Below are positions 26,324 to 37,593 of a stretch of 64,000 nt of DNA, piece by piece (within the stretch, counting starts at the first letter, position 1; each line of letters starts with the position of its first letter). The translations under genes and the position numbers were made by a program. Origin of the DNA: Burhinus oedicnemus (lineage: Eukaryota; Chordata; Aves; Charadriiformes; Burhinidae); NCBI GenBank assembly GCA_008921705.1, contig VFFE01007633.1, positions 78,316 to 142,315 on the forward strand, written 5' to 3'. The notes below the pieces were generated by a model. The model did no database searches. It was given only the letters and a program-made list of their open reading frames with translations, and was not told the origin of the DNA.

Positions 26324-26597
26324 TTCAGTGGTGCCCAGTGACAGCACAAAGAGGTAAGGGGCACAAACTTGAACGTAGGAAGTTCCATCTCAACATGAGG
26401 AACTTCTTTCCTTTGAGGGTGGCAGAGCACTGGAACAGGCTGCCCAGAGTGGTGGTGGAGTCTCTGACTCTGGTGACATTCAAAACCCACCTGGACACCA
26501 ACCTGTGCAACCTGCTCTAGGTGTCCCTGCTCTGGCAGGATGGTTGGACTAGATGATCTCCAGAGGTCCCTTCCAACCCCAGTGATTCTGTGATTCC
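26324..26597 (+). mobile_element. CR1 3'-end copy inserted in copy B
   Basis: Starts inside the end of ORF2 (GGTGCCCAGTGACAGC), runs through the [13 protein letters not shown]-terminus to the stop at about 26518-26520, and then through the 3' UTR to GATTCTGTGATTC at 26597. It closely resembles the 3' part of copies A and C, so it belongs to the younger set. It interrupts the minus-strand copy B between its linker and its endonuclease C-terminus. Confidence 0.88.
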
Positions 26598-27400
26598 ATG
26601 TTGGTAAGCAACAGGTCCAGTAACATTTCTCTGGTCGGGCTGTCTATCACCTGGGTTAAGAAGTTATTCTTGAGGCACTCAGAGAGTCTCCTGGACTGCT
26701 TACAGCTTGCTATGCTGCTTTTCCAGCACATGTCAGGGTGACTGAAATTTCCCCAGCAGATTCAGAGTCTGTGAGCATGGTGCTTCCTGTCATTGAAGTA
26801 AGAACACTTTGTTAGCATCCTTCTCTTGATCAGGCAGCCTGTAGTAAACACCAACCACAAGGTTTCCTTTCTTGGCTTGGCCTCTAATTTTCACCCAGAA
26901 GCTCTCAATCTGTTCATCGCTGTCTTTCAAAGATAGCTCTGTGCAATCAATCAATTTTTTTTACATAGAAGGCAACCCCTGCCCCAGTCTTCCCTTCTTT
27001 GCCTGTCCCTTCTGAACAGTTTATAGTCATCGATTGCAGCAATCCAGTCACGTGATCCATCCCACCAAGTTTCAGTGATAGTGATTAGATCCTAGCTTTC
27101 TAGCTGCACAATGGCTTCCAGCTCCTCCTGTTTTTTACCCATGCTACATACATTGGTATAGAGTCATTTCAGCTGGGCTATTGACCATGTCACCATTTTA
27201 GAGGAACACATCCTAATTCCTTTGAGGCATTTCAGAGGTATTTCTCTGTTGGTTCCTAATACATCAGCAGCCCCTGGCTGTTCTCTGTTACTCAAAACGC
27301 CATCCCCTTCTCCTAGTAAGTCTAGTTTAAAGCTCTCCTTAGAAGCCTGGCTGACTTGGTGAAGACACTCTTGCCCCACTAGTACACTACTGCTCCCTAC

Positions 27401-28730
27401 TTTTTTGAAGTACAGTGCAGTAAAACATTATATCCTTAATTTCTCTTTATAGGACAATGTTAAAAGGTTCTAAATACATTTTCCCTACACACTGATAAAA
27501 ATGAACTTCACAGAACATTTATTCTATTTGCCAGATGGCCAGTTGCATCCATCTATGAAAGGCATGAACTCCTTTATCTGGAAAAGTTTTACTGACTAGT
27601 TTTAAACTCATAGCTCCATCTGTGTTGTTGTTGTTGTTCTTATTGTTTGTTTTTCCATGTTGAACAATAGAGGAAAGATGCACATTTGAGTAGATTCTGT
27701 AAAACTTGTATAGGCATTGACAGCTACAGATTTGAACACATCCAGTTGTAGCTTACTTTTATTTTGATTTATATGAATAAGAGATCTGTATGGAAAAGTT
27801 AATCTTAATTAAATTAAATTAATCTTAATATATTCACAGTGAATCACAAGTGTTTTGGCCACTACACGTTATAAAAAGTTAAATGATAAAAAATGACCCT
27901 TGCAGAAAATACATGGTACCAAATACTAGCAAATAAACTGTTGCTTTCTTGACTAATAGCATAATTAATTTTGTCGGTTATTTGAGCACTCAGTGAAAAA
28001 AGGCTTTCCTAATTTTAACAAAACATCCTTTTCACAGATTTTCTGTCATTAAGTACTTTTTTGTTAATCTCTGTCATGCACGGTAGTACTATAATTAGGA
28101 TATTTTACATGACATGGCTGGAATGTTAATCAAAAGCATTTGTCAAATAGTAGCAAGGAAGTTTTCAAGGTTTTATAGAACATTTCCTTTGATTTTTTTT
28201 CTCTCTTTTTGTGCATGAAAAATGGATTCCATTAGATGAAGTGTTCATAGCTGCTGAAAAGAATATTCCATCAGTTGAATTATTTTAATCTAAATTAATG
28301 TATATATTCATTCTCTGTATCAATAGAAAGCAATTTTAGCTTAACTGAACACTGACATGTAGATATTAAAAAAAGGTATTTTATTTTCAGGTGTTCCAAC
28401 GTAAATGCAAATAATATATCAAATTTCTTCTAACTATATGCTCTTTTGCGTTCCTTGAATTGTTGGAGTTTATTCCACACACAAGTTAAGGCCAAAGATC
28501 CATATCTTCAATGCAAGACTTCTTGCCTTTAATGCAAAACTTCTAATGCCAACCCATGTAGGCTCCTCTTCTGCAACAGTGCTGATTATTTATGTTCCAT
28601 GCCTCATCTCAATATTTTTAAGTTAACAAATGTTCTGTTAGATGATCTGAAAAAACAGATCCTGAGGGTTCAATGTTGTTAAAGATCCTACGGCACCTTC
28701 TGATACTTTTCTGAATCTATTTTGTTTCAC
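27401..28730. other. AT-rich non-coding DNA
   Basis: No gene or repeat family recognised. There is a short TTG run near 27623-27637 and AATTAAATTAATCTTAAT-type repeats near 27805-27830. Confidence 0.5.
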
Positions 28731-28732
28731 AT

Positions 28733-29280
28733 AGTTATGGGTTAACCCCAGTAGGCACAGCACCACACAGCTGCTCGCTCACTCCTCCACCCTGACCTCC
28801 AGTGGGATGGGGAAGGAGAAAAGGAAGAGTAAAAGCAAGACAGCTCATGGGTTGCGATAAAAATAGTTTAAAAAGCAAAGGAAAAGTGGACGAAGAAAGA
28901 AAGAAGACAAAATAAGTGATGCAAACACAATGACTCATCACCTCCCACAGGTAGGCTGATGCCCAGCCAATTCCCATGTGAAAGATACCTAACCTCCCTA
29001 AATACGGTCTCATGTATTTTAATACTAAACATGGTATTGTATCTCCTTTGGTTAATTTGGGTCATCTGCATGCTTGTGTTCCGTCCCCACCTCTTGCACA
29101 CTATTCACTGCAGGAGTCGCAGAGTGAGAAACAGGTGGCCTTGACACTCTGCAAACGCTCTTCAGCAAGACCTAAAACATTGGTGTGTTATCAGCATTGT
29201 TTTGGTCACAAATCCAAAACAAAGAACCATGTGAGCTGCTATGAAGAAAATTTAACTCCATCCCAGCTGAATTCAGTACA
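28733..29280 (-). mobile_element. Solo LTR, same family as 14901-15476
   Basis: On the plus strand it opens with ATGGGTTAACCCCAG and AGCACCACACAGCTGCTCGC, the complement of the family's 3' end. It closes with CTATGAAGAAAATTTAACTC and CCCAGCTGAATTCAGTACA, the complement of its 5' end. The length of about 548 bp matches the 576-bp copy. It is more diverged at both termini than the plus-strand copy, so it is likely older. No internal retroviral coding sequence flanks it. Confidence 0.78.
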
Positions 29281-29441
29281 CGTCAGTTATATTCTAAATA
29301 AAATGTAGATTCCCTTTCAGTACCAGTGAGTTATGACAATTTACACTAAAGGTTTTTGCCTGAACAAGACCTACAAGATTCAAATATTAGTTATTCAACA
29401 GGGAAGGGATAGATTACTGCAGTTATATGGTGATGTCTAAC
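29281..29441. other. Short spacer between LTR and CR1 copy C
   Basis: AT-rich spacer of about 160 bp with nothing recognisable. Confidence 0.4.
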
Positions 29442-32330
29442 AGAATCACAGAATCACAGGGGTTGGAAGGGATCTCTGGAGATCATCTAGTCCAACCCCC
29501 CTGCCAGAGCAGGGACACCTACAGCGGGTTGTACAGGACAGCGTTCAGGTGGGTTTTGAATGTCTCCAGAATCAGAGACTCCACCACCACTCTGAGCAGC
29601 CTGTTCCAGTGCTCTGCCACCCTCAAAGGAAAGAAGGTCCTCCTCATGTTCAGATGGAACTTCCTATGTTCAAGTTTGTGCCCATTACCTTTTGTCCTAT
29701 CACTGGGCACCACTGCAAAAGCACTGGTCCCATCCTCCCGGCACCCTCCCTTTAAGTATTTGTAAGCCTTGATAAGATCCCCTCTGAGCCTTCTCTTCTC
29801 CAGACTAAAAAGACCCAAGTCCCTCAGCCTTTCCTCATGAGAAAGATGTTCCAGCCCCCTAATCATCTTTCTACCCCTCTGCTGTACCCTCTCCAGCAGT
29901 TCCCTGTCCTTCTTGAACTGGGGAGCCCAGAACTGGACACAGGACTCCAGGTGTGGCCTCACCAGGGCAGAGTAGAGGGGGAGGATAACCTCCCGTGACC
30001 TGCTTGCCACACTCCTCTTGATGCACCCCAGGATGCCATTGGCCTTCTTGGCCACAAGGGCACATTGCTGGCTCATGGTCATCCTGTTGTCCACCAGGAC
30101 TCCCAGGTCCCTTTCCACTTAGCTGCTTTCCAGCAGGTCAGCCCCTAACCTGTACTGGTGCATGGGGTTATTCCTCCCCAGGTGCAGGACTCTACACTTG
30201 CCCTTGTTGAACTTCATTATGTTTCTCTCTACTCAACTCTCCAGCCTGTCCAGGTCTTGCTGAAAGGCAGCACAGCCTTCTGGTGTATCAGCCACTGTTT
30301 CCATTGTTGTATCATCAGCAAACTTGCTGATCGTACACTCTGTCCCCTCATCCAGGTCACTGATGAATATGTTGAACGAGACTGGACCCAGTACTGACCC
30401 CTGGGGAACACCACTTGTCACAGACCTCCAACTAGACTCCGTGCAACTAATCACAACCCTCTGAGCTCTATCTGCCAGCCAGTTTTCAATCCACCCCACC
30501 GCCCACCGTCCATTCATCCAATCCACACTTCCTAAGCTCGCCTATGAGGATGCTTTGGGAGACAGTGTCAAAAGCCTTGCTGAAGGCAAGGTAGACAACA
30601 TCCACTGCCCTCCCCTCATCTATCTGTCCAGTCACGCCATTGTAGAAGGCTATCAGATTAGTCAGGCATGACTTCCCCTTGGTGAACGCATGCTGGCTAC
30701 TTCTGATAACCTTCTTTTCCTCCAGATGCTTTGAGATGACAACCAGAATGCGCTGTTCCATCATCTTTCCAGGGATGGAGGTGAGGCTGACTGGCCTGTA
30801 GTTTCCCGGGTCTTCCTTCTTGCCCTTTTTGAAGACTGGAGTGACACTGGCTTTCCTCCAGTCTTCAGGCACCTTGCCTGTTCTCCAGGACCTTTCAAAG
30901 ATGATGGAGAGCGGCCCGGCAAGGACTTCTGCCAGCCCCCTCAGCACTTGCGGGTGCATCACATCAGGACCCATGGACTTGTGCATGTCCAGTTGACTTA
31001 ACTGGTCTCTGACTTGATCCTCCTCAACCAAGGGAAAGTCCTCCTTCCTCCAGACTTTCTCTGTTACCTTTGAAGTCTGGGACTCCTGAGGGCTGGCCTG
31101 AGCAGTAAAGACTGAAGCAAAGGAGGCATTCAGGAATTCTGCCTTCTCTGCATCATCTGTCACCGTGGCCCCTGTCTCATCCAACAGTGGGCCCATGTTT
31201 TCTCTAGTTTTCCTTTTGCCTCCAATGTACTTGAAGAAACCCTTCCTGTTGACCTTGACATCCCTTGCCAGATTTAATTCCAAGGAGGCTTTGGCTTTCC
31301 TCGTTTCGTCCCTGCATACTCTGGCAGCATTCCTGTAATCTTCCCAAGTGGTCAGTCCCTTCTTCCACTTAGTGTAAACTTCCTTCTTCCACTTAAGCTT
31401 TTTCATAAGTTCCCTGCTCAACCATGCAGGTTTCCTGCTTCCCTTGACTGATTTTTTGCTCTTAGGGATGCACCAATCCTGAGCTTGGAGGGAGTGATAG
31501 TTGGATATCTCTTGAGCCCCCCTACCCTCTAGAGTCCTAAGCCATGGGATTTCTCCAAGCAGTTTCTTGAAGAGATCAAAGTTAGCCCTCCTGAAGTCCA
31601 AGGTTGCAACCCCACTTGTCATTTTATGCCTACTGCACATAATCCTGAACTCGATCTTCTCATGATCACTACAGCCGAGGCTGCCCCCAACCTTAATGTC
31701 CTCCACCAGTCCCTCTTTGTTGGTCAGTACCAGGTCCAGGAGTACACTTCTCCTTGTTGGCTCCTCCACCACCTGAGTCAAAAATTTGTCATCAAGACAC
31801 TGGAGGAACCTCCTGGACTGTACATGCCTATCTGTGTAGCCTTCCCAGCAGATATCAGGGTGATTGAAGTCCCCCATGAGAACCAAGGCCTGTCATTGTG
31901 AGGCGGCTCTCAGCTGCCTGTAGAAGGCCTCATCAACTCCTGCATCCTGATCAGGTGGCCTGTCATAAACCCCCACAACAGCATCCCCCATGTTAGCCTG
32001 CCCCTTAATCCTTACCCACAAGCTCTTGACTCTCTCTTCATCCGCCCCCAGGGACAGCTCAATGCATTCCAGTTGCTCTCTTACATAAAGAGCAACTCCA
32101 CCACCTCGCCTTGCTGGCCTGTCTTTCCTAAAGAGGACATAGCCGTCCATGACAGCGTTCCAGTCATGTGAGCTATCCCACCATGTCTCAGTAATTGCAA
32201 TGAGATCATGGCCCTGCCACCGCACACAGATCTCCAGTTCTTCCTGTTTGTTCGCCATGCTGCATGCATTGGTGTATAACAATCCTCCTGAGACAGCCAG
32301 CCTCCTAAAACAAACCCAAAAAACCCTACT
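29442..32330 (-). mobile_element. CR1 LINE copy C, longest in the window
   Basis: About 2.9 kb on the minus strand. The 3' tail repeat (complement of ATTCTGTG units) lies at 29442-29460, followed by the 3' UTR motif complement (GATCATCTAGTCCAACC). The sequence then covers essentially all of ORF2 and stops near 32330, close to where ORF2 begins. Bird CR1 copies are usually cut to a few hundred bases, so this is unusually long. ORF1 and the 5' UTR are absent. It shares long near-identical stretches with copy A. Confidence 0.93.
29519..32310 (-). pseudogene. CR1 ORF2 remnant, near full length: endonuclease plus reverse transcriptase
   Basis: The N-terminal AP-like endonuclease reads from about 32282 (NACSMANKQ; ITETWWD with the catalytic Glu near 32189) through GDFNHPDICW near 31875. 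The RT follows: [42 protein letters not shown] and FADD (codons at 30311-30322), then the C-terminal HWNRL block to the natural stop at 29519-29521. Breaks: TGA at 31893-31895, a small G-rich insertion shifting the frame near 30495-30515, TGA at 30233-30235 and TAA at 30119-30121. A 466-codon open stretch (30486-31886) survives. Catalytic residues look intact, but the protein cannot be made whole. Confidence 0.92.
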
Positions 32331-32640
32331 GCAATTTTAACTCACAATTGCATTAACTGGTGCACCTGACCTGAGGCTGAAAATGTTAATTGGCGTCCTG
32401 TTTGAAGGCTCGATAATACAAATAGCTGAACAACATGGGAGCAGGTATTGAAAGTTGATGCATCCTGGCTGAGCAGCAGACACTTTCTGTAGATACCTAC
32501 AAACGTCCAGTATTTCATGCTTGACAATGTTGTTGCTGAGTCTCAATCAGATGGAATTCACTCGTTGCTTGGATCCAGATGGGTACTGACACACAGCAGT
32601 AAAGGGAGAGAGTTTCATGTATGCAAGGCAATTGCAGAAA
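32331..32640. other. Non-coding spacer
   Basis: About 310 bp with no recognised repeat or gene. Two overlapping minus frames (32337-32546) look like chance. Confidence 0.4.
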
Positions 32641-33080
32641 TGAAACAGACCTTCTATCATTTAATCCAATCCTGTGTTATCACAGTCCTCAGATAAAACA
32701 ATCCTCTTCCTTAACTTACCAAGGTCCACCTTAAAAGCAATTTTCTTATTACTATTACAGTGAATAAAAATCTGTCCCAGAAATAGATTTCTTTAACAGT
32801 TAAAGGTCTTCTAATTTTCATCTAGATAGAATCCTTGTTTTGTAAATGAAGTCATTGGCCTGTAATTGAAATATTTTTTCTAACTTTTTTATGCTTACAC
32901 TGATGAGTTCATCAGGAATAGTCATTTTCATCCGTTCTTTTTGCCAATGTACAAAAGAAGAAAAAAAGAAATCATTAGATATCTGTTTATTTTGGTAGTC
33001 ATTTTAATGGCCCTTCTCCACATCTATTCCTTCGTCACATACCTCTGTGGTACCCTTTCTGAACACAGATTACAAAGGGA
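32641..33080 (-). mobile_element. Ancient CR1-like fragment (probable)
   Basis: The plus strand reads like the complement of an old amniote CR1 3' region: AATCCAATCCTG, then ACCAAGGTCCACCTTAAAAG, then CAGAAATAGATTTCTTTAAC and AAAGGTCTTCTAATTTTCAT. It finishes with TGGCCCTTCTCCACATCTAT near 33009. Word order matches this family, but divergence is high and no reading frame survives. The call rests on remembered consensus wording and is therefore moderate. Confidence 0.45.
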
Positions 33081-33175
33081 CTGCAAACATGGAACAGAAG
33101 TTTGAATGCTATTCCAAGGCAAGGTCTCCTAAAGGTCAGGACACAGTGGTTCTTATATTTTCCTGATTCCCTTGT

Positions 33176-33316
33176 GTCATGGCTTAACCCCCAGCCAGCA
33201 GCTAAGCACCACACAGCCACTCACTCACTCCCCCCGCAGTGGGATGGGGAGAGAGAATCTGAAGAGTAAAAGTGAGAAAACTCATGGGCTGAGATAAAAC
33301 CAGTTTAATAATTAAA
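33176..33316 (-). mobile_element. LTR 3' fragment, same family as 14901-15476
   Basis: TGTCATGGCTTAACCCCCAG opens the fragment on the plus strand, followed by AGCTAAGCACCACACAGCC and GTGGGATGGGGAGAGAG. This is the complement of the U5 side of the family. It stops at the hexamer array starting at about 33317; the remaining 400 bp of the LTR are missing. Divergence is low, so the truncation is not simply age. Confidence 0.8.
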
Positions 33317-33386
33317 TAATACTAATACTAATACTAATACTAATACTAATACTAATACTAATACTAATACTAATACTAATACTAAT
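33317..33386. repeat. (TAATAC)n hexanucleotide array
   Basis: About eleven near-perfect 6-bp units (TAATAC) sit exactly where the LTR fragment breaks off. The LTR family has an A/T-rich segment at this point (ATTAAACTG on its own strand), from which the array may have expanded. Confidence 0.93.
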
Positions 33387-34360
33387 TTATGTGGCAATTA
33401 CTTAAGTACCTGTAAACTGATATGTTCTACTATTATTGTCCAGATGACGGTAAATGGGAGCTTCTACAAAGGATGCCACCATAGATTGGTATTGCTGGTT
33501 TGACTATCAGTTAGAATATACAGAAACATTTAGAATGGCTGAAAAGAGATTTTTGGTTATGAACATAGTAATACTGTACAGCAAAATTCTGTTAACCTCC
33601 ACTTTTAACGTAGTGAAGAAAGTAGACAAAAGTGGAATTGTACTATGACCATGTACACAGGAATTTCCAGATATAAGGAACAATAAATTACTGACAAAGT
33701 ATTTATAAACCCAAAGATACTCTCCCTAAAGAAAGCTTAGCAGCACTTTCTGCTACCTAATGGAAATCCTCAAATCACCAATAACTATGCGAAAGTCATA
33801 ATTGTTCAATAAAAACTTTCTGAACTTTAAAAAAAAAATCAGCTGATGTATCCATATAATGCAATGAAGGAAGATATTTCACAGTAACCCTGCAGAGTAT
33901 TTAATACTTCTAAAAGCAAACATTTTAAAATCTGCAGGATCATCTTTATCAAGCTTTTGAAGGAGTTAGACAAGGCGAACTCTAGCCAGAATATGTTAAT
34001 TTTCAATAAGTCTTTTTCACATTGAAGAAGTTCCAAAGGACTAAAAGAAAATGAAAGCTATAAAATATGTAAAGTGGGTGGAGATTATTTTATGCGGAAG
34101 TGGATACTTGCCATCTGAGCATCAGTCCTAGGCACAATCATGTAAAGTCTAATGGAGAGTTTAACCGTTTAAGATAAACTAAGAAATGCTGCAATTACTG
34201 TTAATCAAAATGTCTTTGTGAAAAAATGTATCTCGCCAAACGAAATTGATCTTGTTTTCTGTGAAATTCCATCATTGGATGCTAAATCTTTCAGGTGATT
34301 TTTAACTGGCAAACTGCATACTGTCTGAACTTATGAAGTTATCTCAACTTCATATGGCTA
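33387..34360. other. AT-rich non-coding DNA
   Basis: No recognised gene or repeat. Confidence 0.45.
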
Positions 34361-34472
34361 CAGTACTTTGTTAGTACATGAAAAGCAAATCTATGACACA
34401 GTGGCTTATAAATGTAATGTTGCCCATTGTAGGTGTGTTTCAGTGTCAAAAATTGTTATTGTTGTAATAATA
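34361..34472 (+). repeat. Direct repeat unit, copy 1 (112 bp)
   Basis: Aligns without gaps to 35771-35882 with about 12 differences (roughly 89% identity). Identical blocks include AAAAGCAAATCTATGACACA and AATGTAATGTTG. Similarity fades quickly on both sides. No known family recognised. Confidence 0.85.
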
Positions 34473-35770
34473 TATTTGCACAAATTCATGTGTCTATCTA
34501 TCTTCTCTCTTAGGCATATAGCTAGATCAACAAGTGGAAAGTCTACCAGGGAATGAATGCCTTTCTGACTTGCTGTGTCAAATGCTGACCTGAACTAGCT
34601 ACATCTGTGAGCAATGTTATCACTAGGCAAATAATTCAAGGTAGAAGGTAGGTACATAAAAGACACATCAAACACAGTATAGAAGTTTACCCCTTTGACA
34701 GCAAAGTTTGACTTAAATAATCAAGTCCCTTCCACATGAATTGACCTGTCCTGCTTCCACAATTAGAATATATTCAGAGTACTGGTCCTAATCTGCAATT
34801 TACTTTTGCATTGTTCTAGCTATCTCAGAGACTAAGAATTTTGCAGATCCCACTGGTACTGCCACAGAAAAATTAAAAAAAAAAAAAAGTCTGCTTCCTA
34901 GTATAAAACATTCCTGTCAGTAGCTGACTTTGGAGGTCTGTATGGAAGGAAAACTTATAAACTATAAATGTGACAGATGAATTAAGTCAATTATCTTTTT
35001 GATAAAACTTCTATAGATACTTCTCTATAAAGACAGATTAAGGAAAACATTATGATACTGTAACATTAACATGAAGGAAAATGACGTAAGTCTACTATTT
35101 TGGTGTTTTTATATTACACTGATACATGCACAACAAAGATGACTATGCAATATGTCATGTTACTGGTAACCATGTTTTCCAATTAAAAACAGTCAAGATA
35201 CGCGCTCCCATTTTCAACTTAAATATCTTACAGCTGCAGACAGCTGGATCAGCAATGGCTATAAGCAAAATATTAACATTTAAACAAAATACGTCATCCT
35301 GAATGTCATTTACTATTACAAAGTACGCGTAATGATTTCTACTACAAAAAATACTCTGTAAGCTTCTAAACTGCCATTCTCTCCCAAACAAACATAGCAG
35401 AAAACAGAGCATTAATCTTCAATAAATGGCTATTGCCTGATTAGAACAACAGCTGCAAATCACCAGACCTTTAGACTATGATATTCTCGCTGTATATTAT
35501 GCAACACTGAAAGTTATAATGAAAGCATAGAGAACATATTAGGAATACTCACTGTAGTTAATAATAATACAAAAATAATATTTAACAATAAAATACATAC
35601 TAGTATATAATAATATAAAAACTTAATATGTCAAAGCACTAATTGATAAACTCATCAATGGTTAAATTAAATCTATGTATTATACCTGGTATTTTAGGAA
35701 TGCAATATCCTTTATACTACATTGATAAATGTGGCCATTAGAAGCAAGATTTGTCCTGTTTATAAGCCTG
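34473..35770. other. 1.3-kb AT-rich segment between the 112-bp direct repeats
   Basis: No coding potential or recognised repeat. It is bounded by direct repeats, so it could be the interior of a decayed mobile element or simply unique sequence next to a local duplication. Confidence 0.4.
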
Positions 35771-35882
35771 CAGTACTTTGTTGGTACATGAAAAGCAAAT
35801 CTATGACACAACGGCCAATAAATGTAATGTTGCTCATTGTAGGTGTGTCTCACTATTAGAATTTGTTATTGTTGTAATAATA
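35771..35882 (+). repeat. Direct repeat unit, copy 2 (112 bp)
   Basis: The same sequence as 34361-34472, in the same orientation, 1410 bp downstream. Differences cluster at 35811-35817 and 35843-35849. Confidence 0.85.
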
Positions 35883-37593
35883 TTATGTTTCAGAGTGTAA
35901 AACAGAATGGACAACAGCCTGAGTTAAATACAGTCATCTTAGTGTTTTAAAGTACCAGCAATCAAGCAACCAAAAGCGTTCACCATGATTCCATGGATGC
36001 TGTTTGCAAAAGAATCATACAAAAATTAACTATTTTTTTCTAATATGTATGTAAGATTGACATCTCACCACCCTCGTGGTAGCTGAATCACAGGCTGAAT
36101 TCTGTTCTGGCTTTAAATTTGTTTTCTATGTGCTTCTAATTCTATTCCTTTTCCTTCACTTCAGCATGAGCATCCATGTTTATGAAGCAATATGTTGCTT
36201 ATAATGTTTTTAAATGATATTCAGAGCGCTATCAAAATGAGTACAACAGGGTATAATTCTGTTACAGTAATTTTAGCCAAAGAGTAAGAGCCTTTTCTGC
36301 TGTCATCAGGTTGTTCTTAAGTGATACTGAAGCTGATTAACTATCTAAAGCACCTCTGAAAATGTATCTCCAGAATTGTGTTTGATGTTCTTGATTTTCA
36401 GAAAATAAAATGTAAGTTCCAGAATAGTGTGATGCAAATTAGTAGGCTAGACCTTCCTAAATGTTCATTTGTACTCTATTTTATTTCTCTAGAAGAAAAT
36501 AAAACAGTTTATGAATTAAGCTAAATCAGTAGGTTTTATTTTAATTTCAGATAAGAAAAAAAAGCTGGTTTCCTCAAGGCATTTTCACAAACAATGCAAC
36601 CCAAGCTAAACATCTAAGAGAACATTTTGTACTTTCTTGTTTGGTGTATTGAAGTCAGGGTTCATCCTGTTGAACTCTAAATAATACTACAGAAAAATTA
36701 CTAAAATTTCAGTGAAAAGAAATAATTCCTTGAAGCAATTCATGGATATAACTCTCATTATTTTAAATATATGAGATCTTGGCCATGCTTTGCAGGACTC
36801 CAGGATTAAAAACTGGCAAAATAATTATGGTTATTAATTGTGACTACTTTTTCAAGAACAACAGGGAAAAGGAAAATACAAATATCAAAGAAACAGAGCT
36901 TGAAGAGTAAAAAGTGGTCACTTCTGTTAAAGATTATCTTTCTGTCATCTATGTTAAGGACTTTCTTGGCAGTTACACCATGAAGAATACATCTAACTTT
37001 GAGTAACTGAAGTACTTCATTTACAAGAGCAAAAGTTGTAGTGTTTGCTAGATCATTAAAAGAATTAAATGATGTTAATGAAAAGTATTTAAGACTTAGT
37101 GAGTCCTGTCTGGTAGAAAATAATAGTGATTTTTAAAAAAGTTGGAAAAACTTAACCCTGTTATATGAAATCAAAGCATGTGTTGTATGATATCCAAGTA
37201 TTTATATTAAAAGAAGCCATTCAACATGTTATTTTGAGAAAAATGATGAAACGAGCATTAAATTCTTAAATCTAAATCAAATTCTGCTCTATCTTCATAT
37301 TCACTGTAATTTAGTGCATTCCTTTTCTTCAAGAATATATAATATAAATTAAAATAAGCAGAAGAAGCTGCTAGCTTCCTGAATTACAACAGCATTTTAA
37401 TGAAAGACTAGCATTATTCCAAGAAAAAAATAACCTAAACTCTTCAGGGGCAAATGGAGAAATCCATGGCTTCTTTTCACCAGCATATGATGACTTGTTG
37501 GTGATGTTGTGATTTGCTCTATTGCTATCATTTTGTTTTCTGTTCCTCTGAACCACTGTATTGATGCTTGCTTTCGAGGAAAGTAAGACAAAC
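35883..37593. other. AT-rich non-coding DNA
   Basis: No gene or repeat family recognised. The minus frame at 37371-37643 (90 codons) has no domain and overlaps an LTR boundary. Confidence 0.45.

Larger units (their letters stand above)
24014..27160 (-). pseudogene. CR1 ORF2 remnant of copy B (endonuclease and RT, interrupted)
   Basis: The minus-strand reading order is as follows. Endonuclease-like sequence lies at about 27160-26850, with an ITETWWDGS-type region near 27060-27080. The C-terminal endonuclease/linker follows at 26731-26549 and 26290-25797. The RT fingers lie at 25438-24989 ([33 protein letters not shown]). An active-site motif near 24800 reads FTDD instead of the usual FADD. 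The C-terminal block (HWNRLPSEVVDAPS) ends at 24014. Several frame changes and stops break it, in addition to the two insertions. The altered active-site neighbour (A to T before DD) and heavy decay agree with great age. Confidence 0.82.
23906..27400 (-). mobile_element. CR1 LINE copy B (old, minus strand), split by two younger CR1 tails
   Basis: The 3' end is at 23906, with complements of the octamer tail (AATCATAGAAT) and the CR1 3' UTR. The 5' part extends to about 27400, upstream of ORF2. Three blocks belong to this element: 23906-25633, about 25797-26320 and about 26598-27400. They are separated by plus-strand CR1 3' ends. The translated blocks join in order: the RT-side block ends at about 25633 and the upstream block (IGQKRKIIE end) begins at 25797, while the DLLLTN region resumes at 26598. 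At roughly 3 kb of its own sequence it is long for a bird CR1 and clearly older than its inserts. Confidence 0.88.

Noticed and set aside
29427..29765. 112-codon plus-strand open frame
   Set aside because: Antisense shadow of the CR1 copy C 3' end and ORF2 C-terminus.
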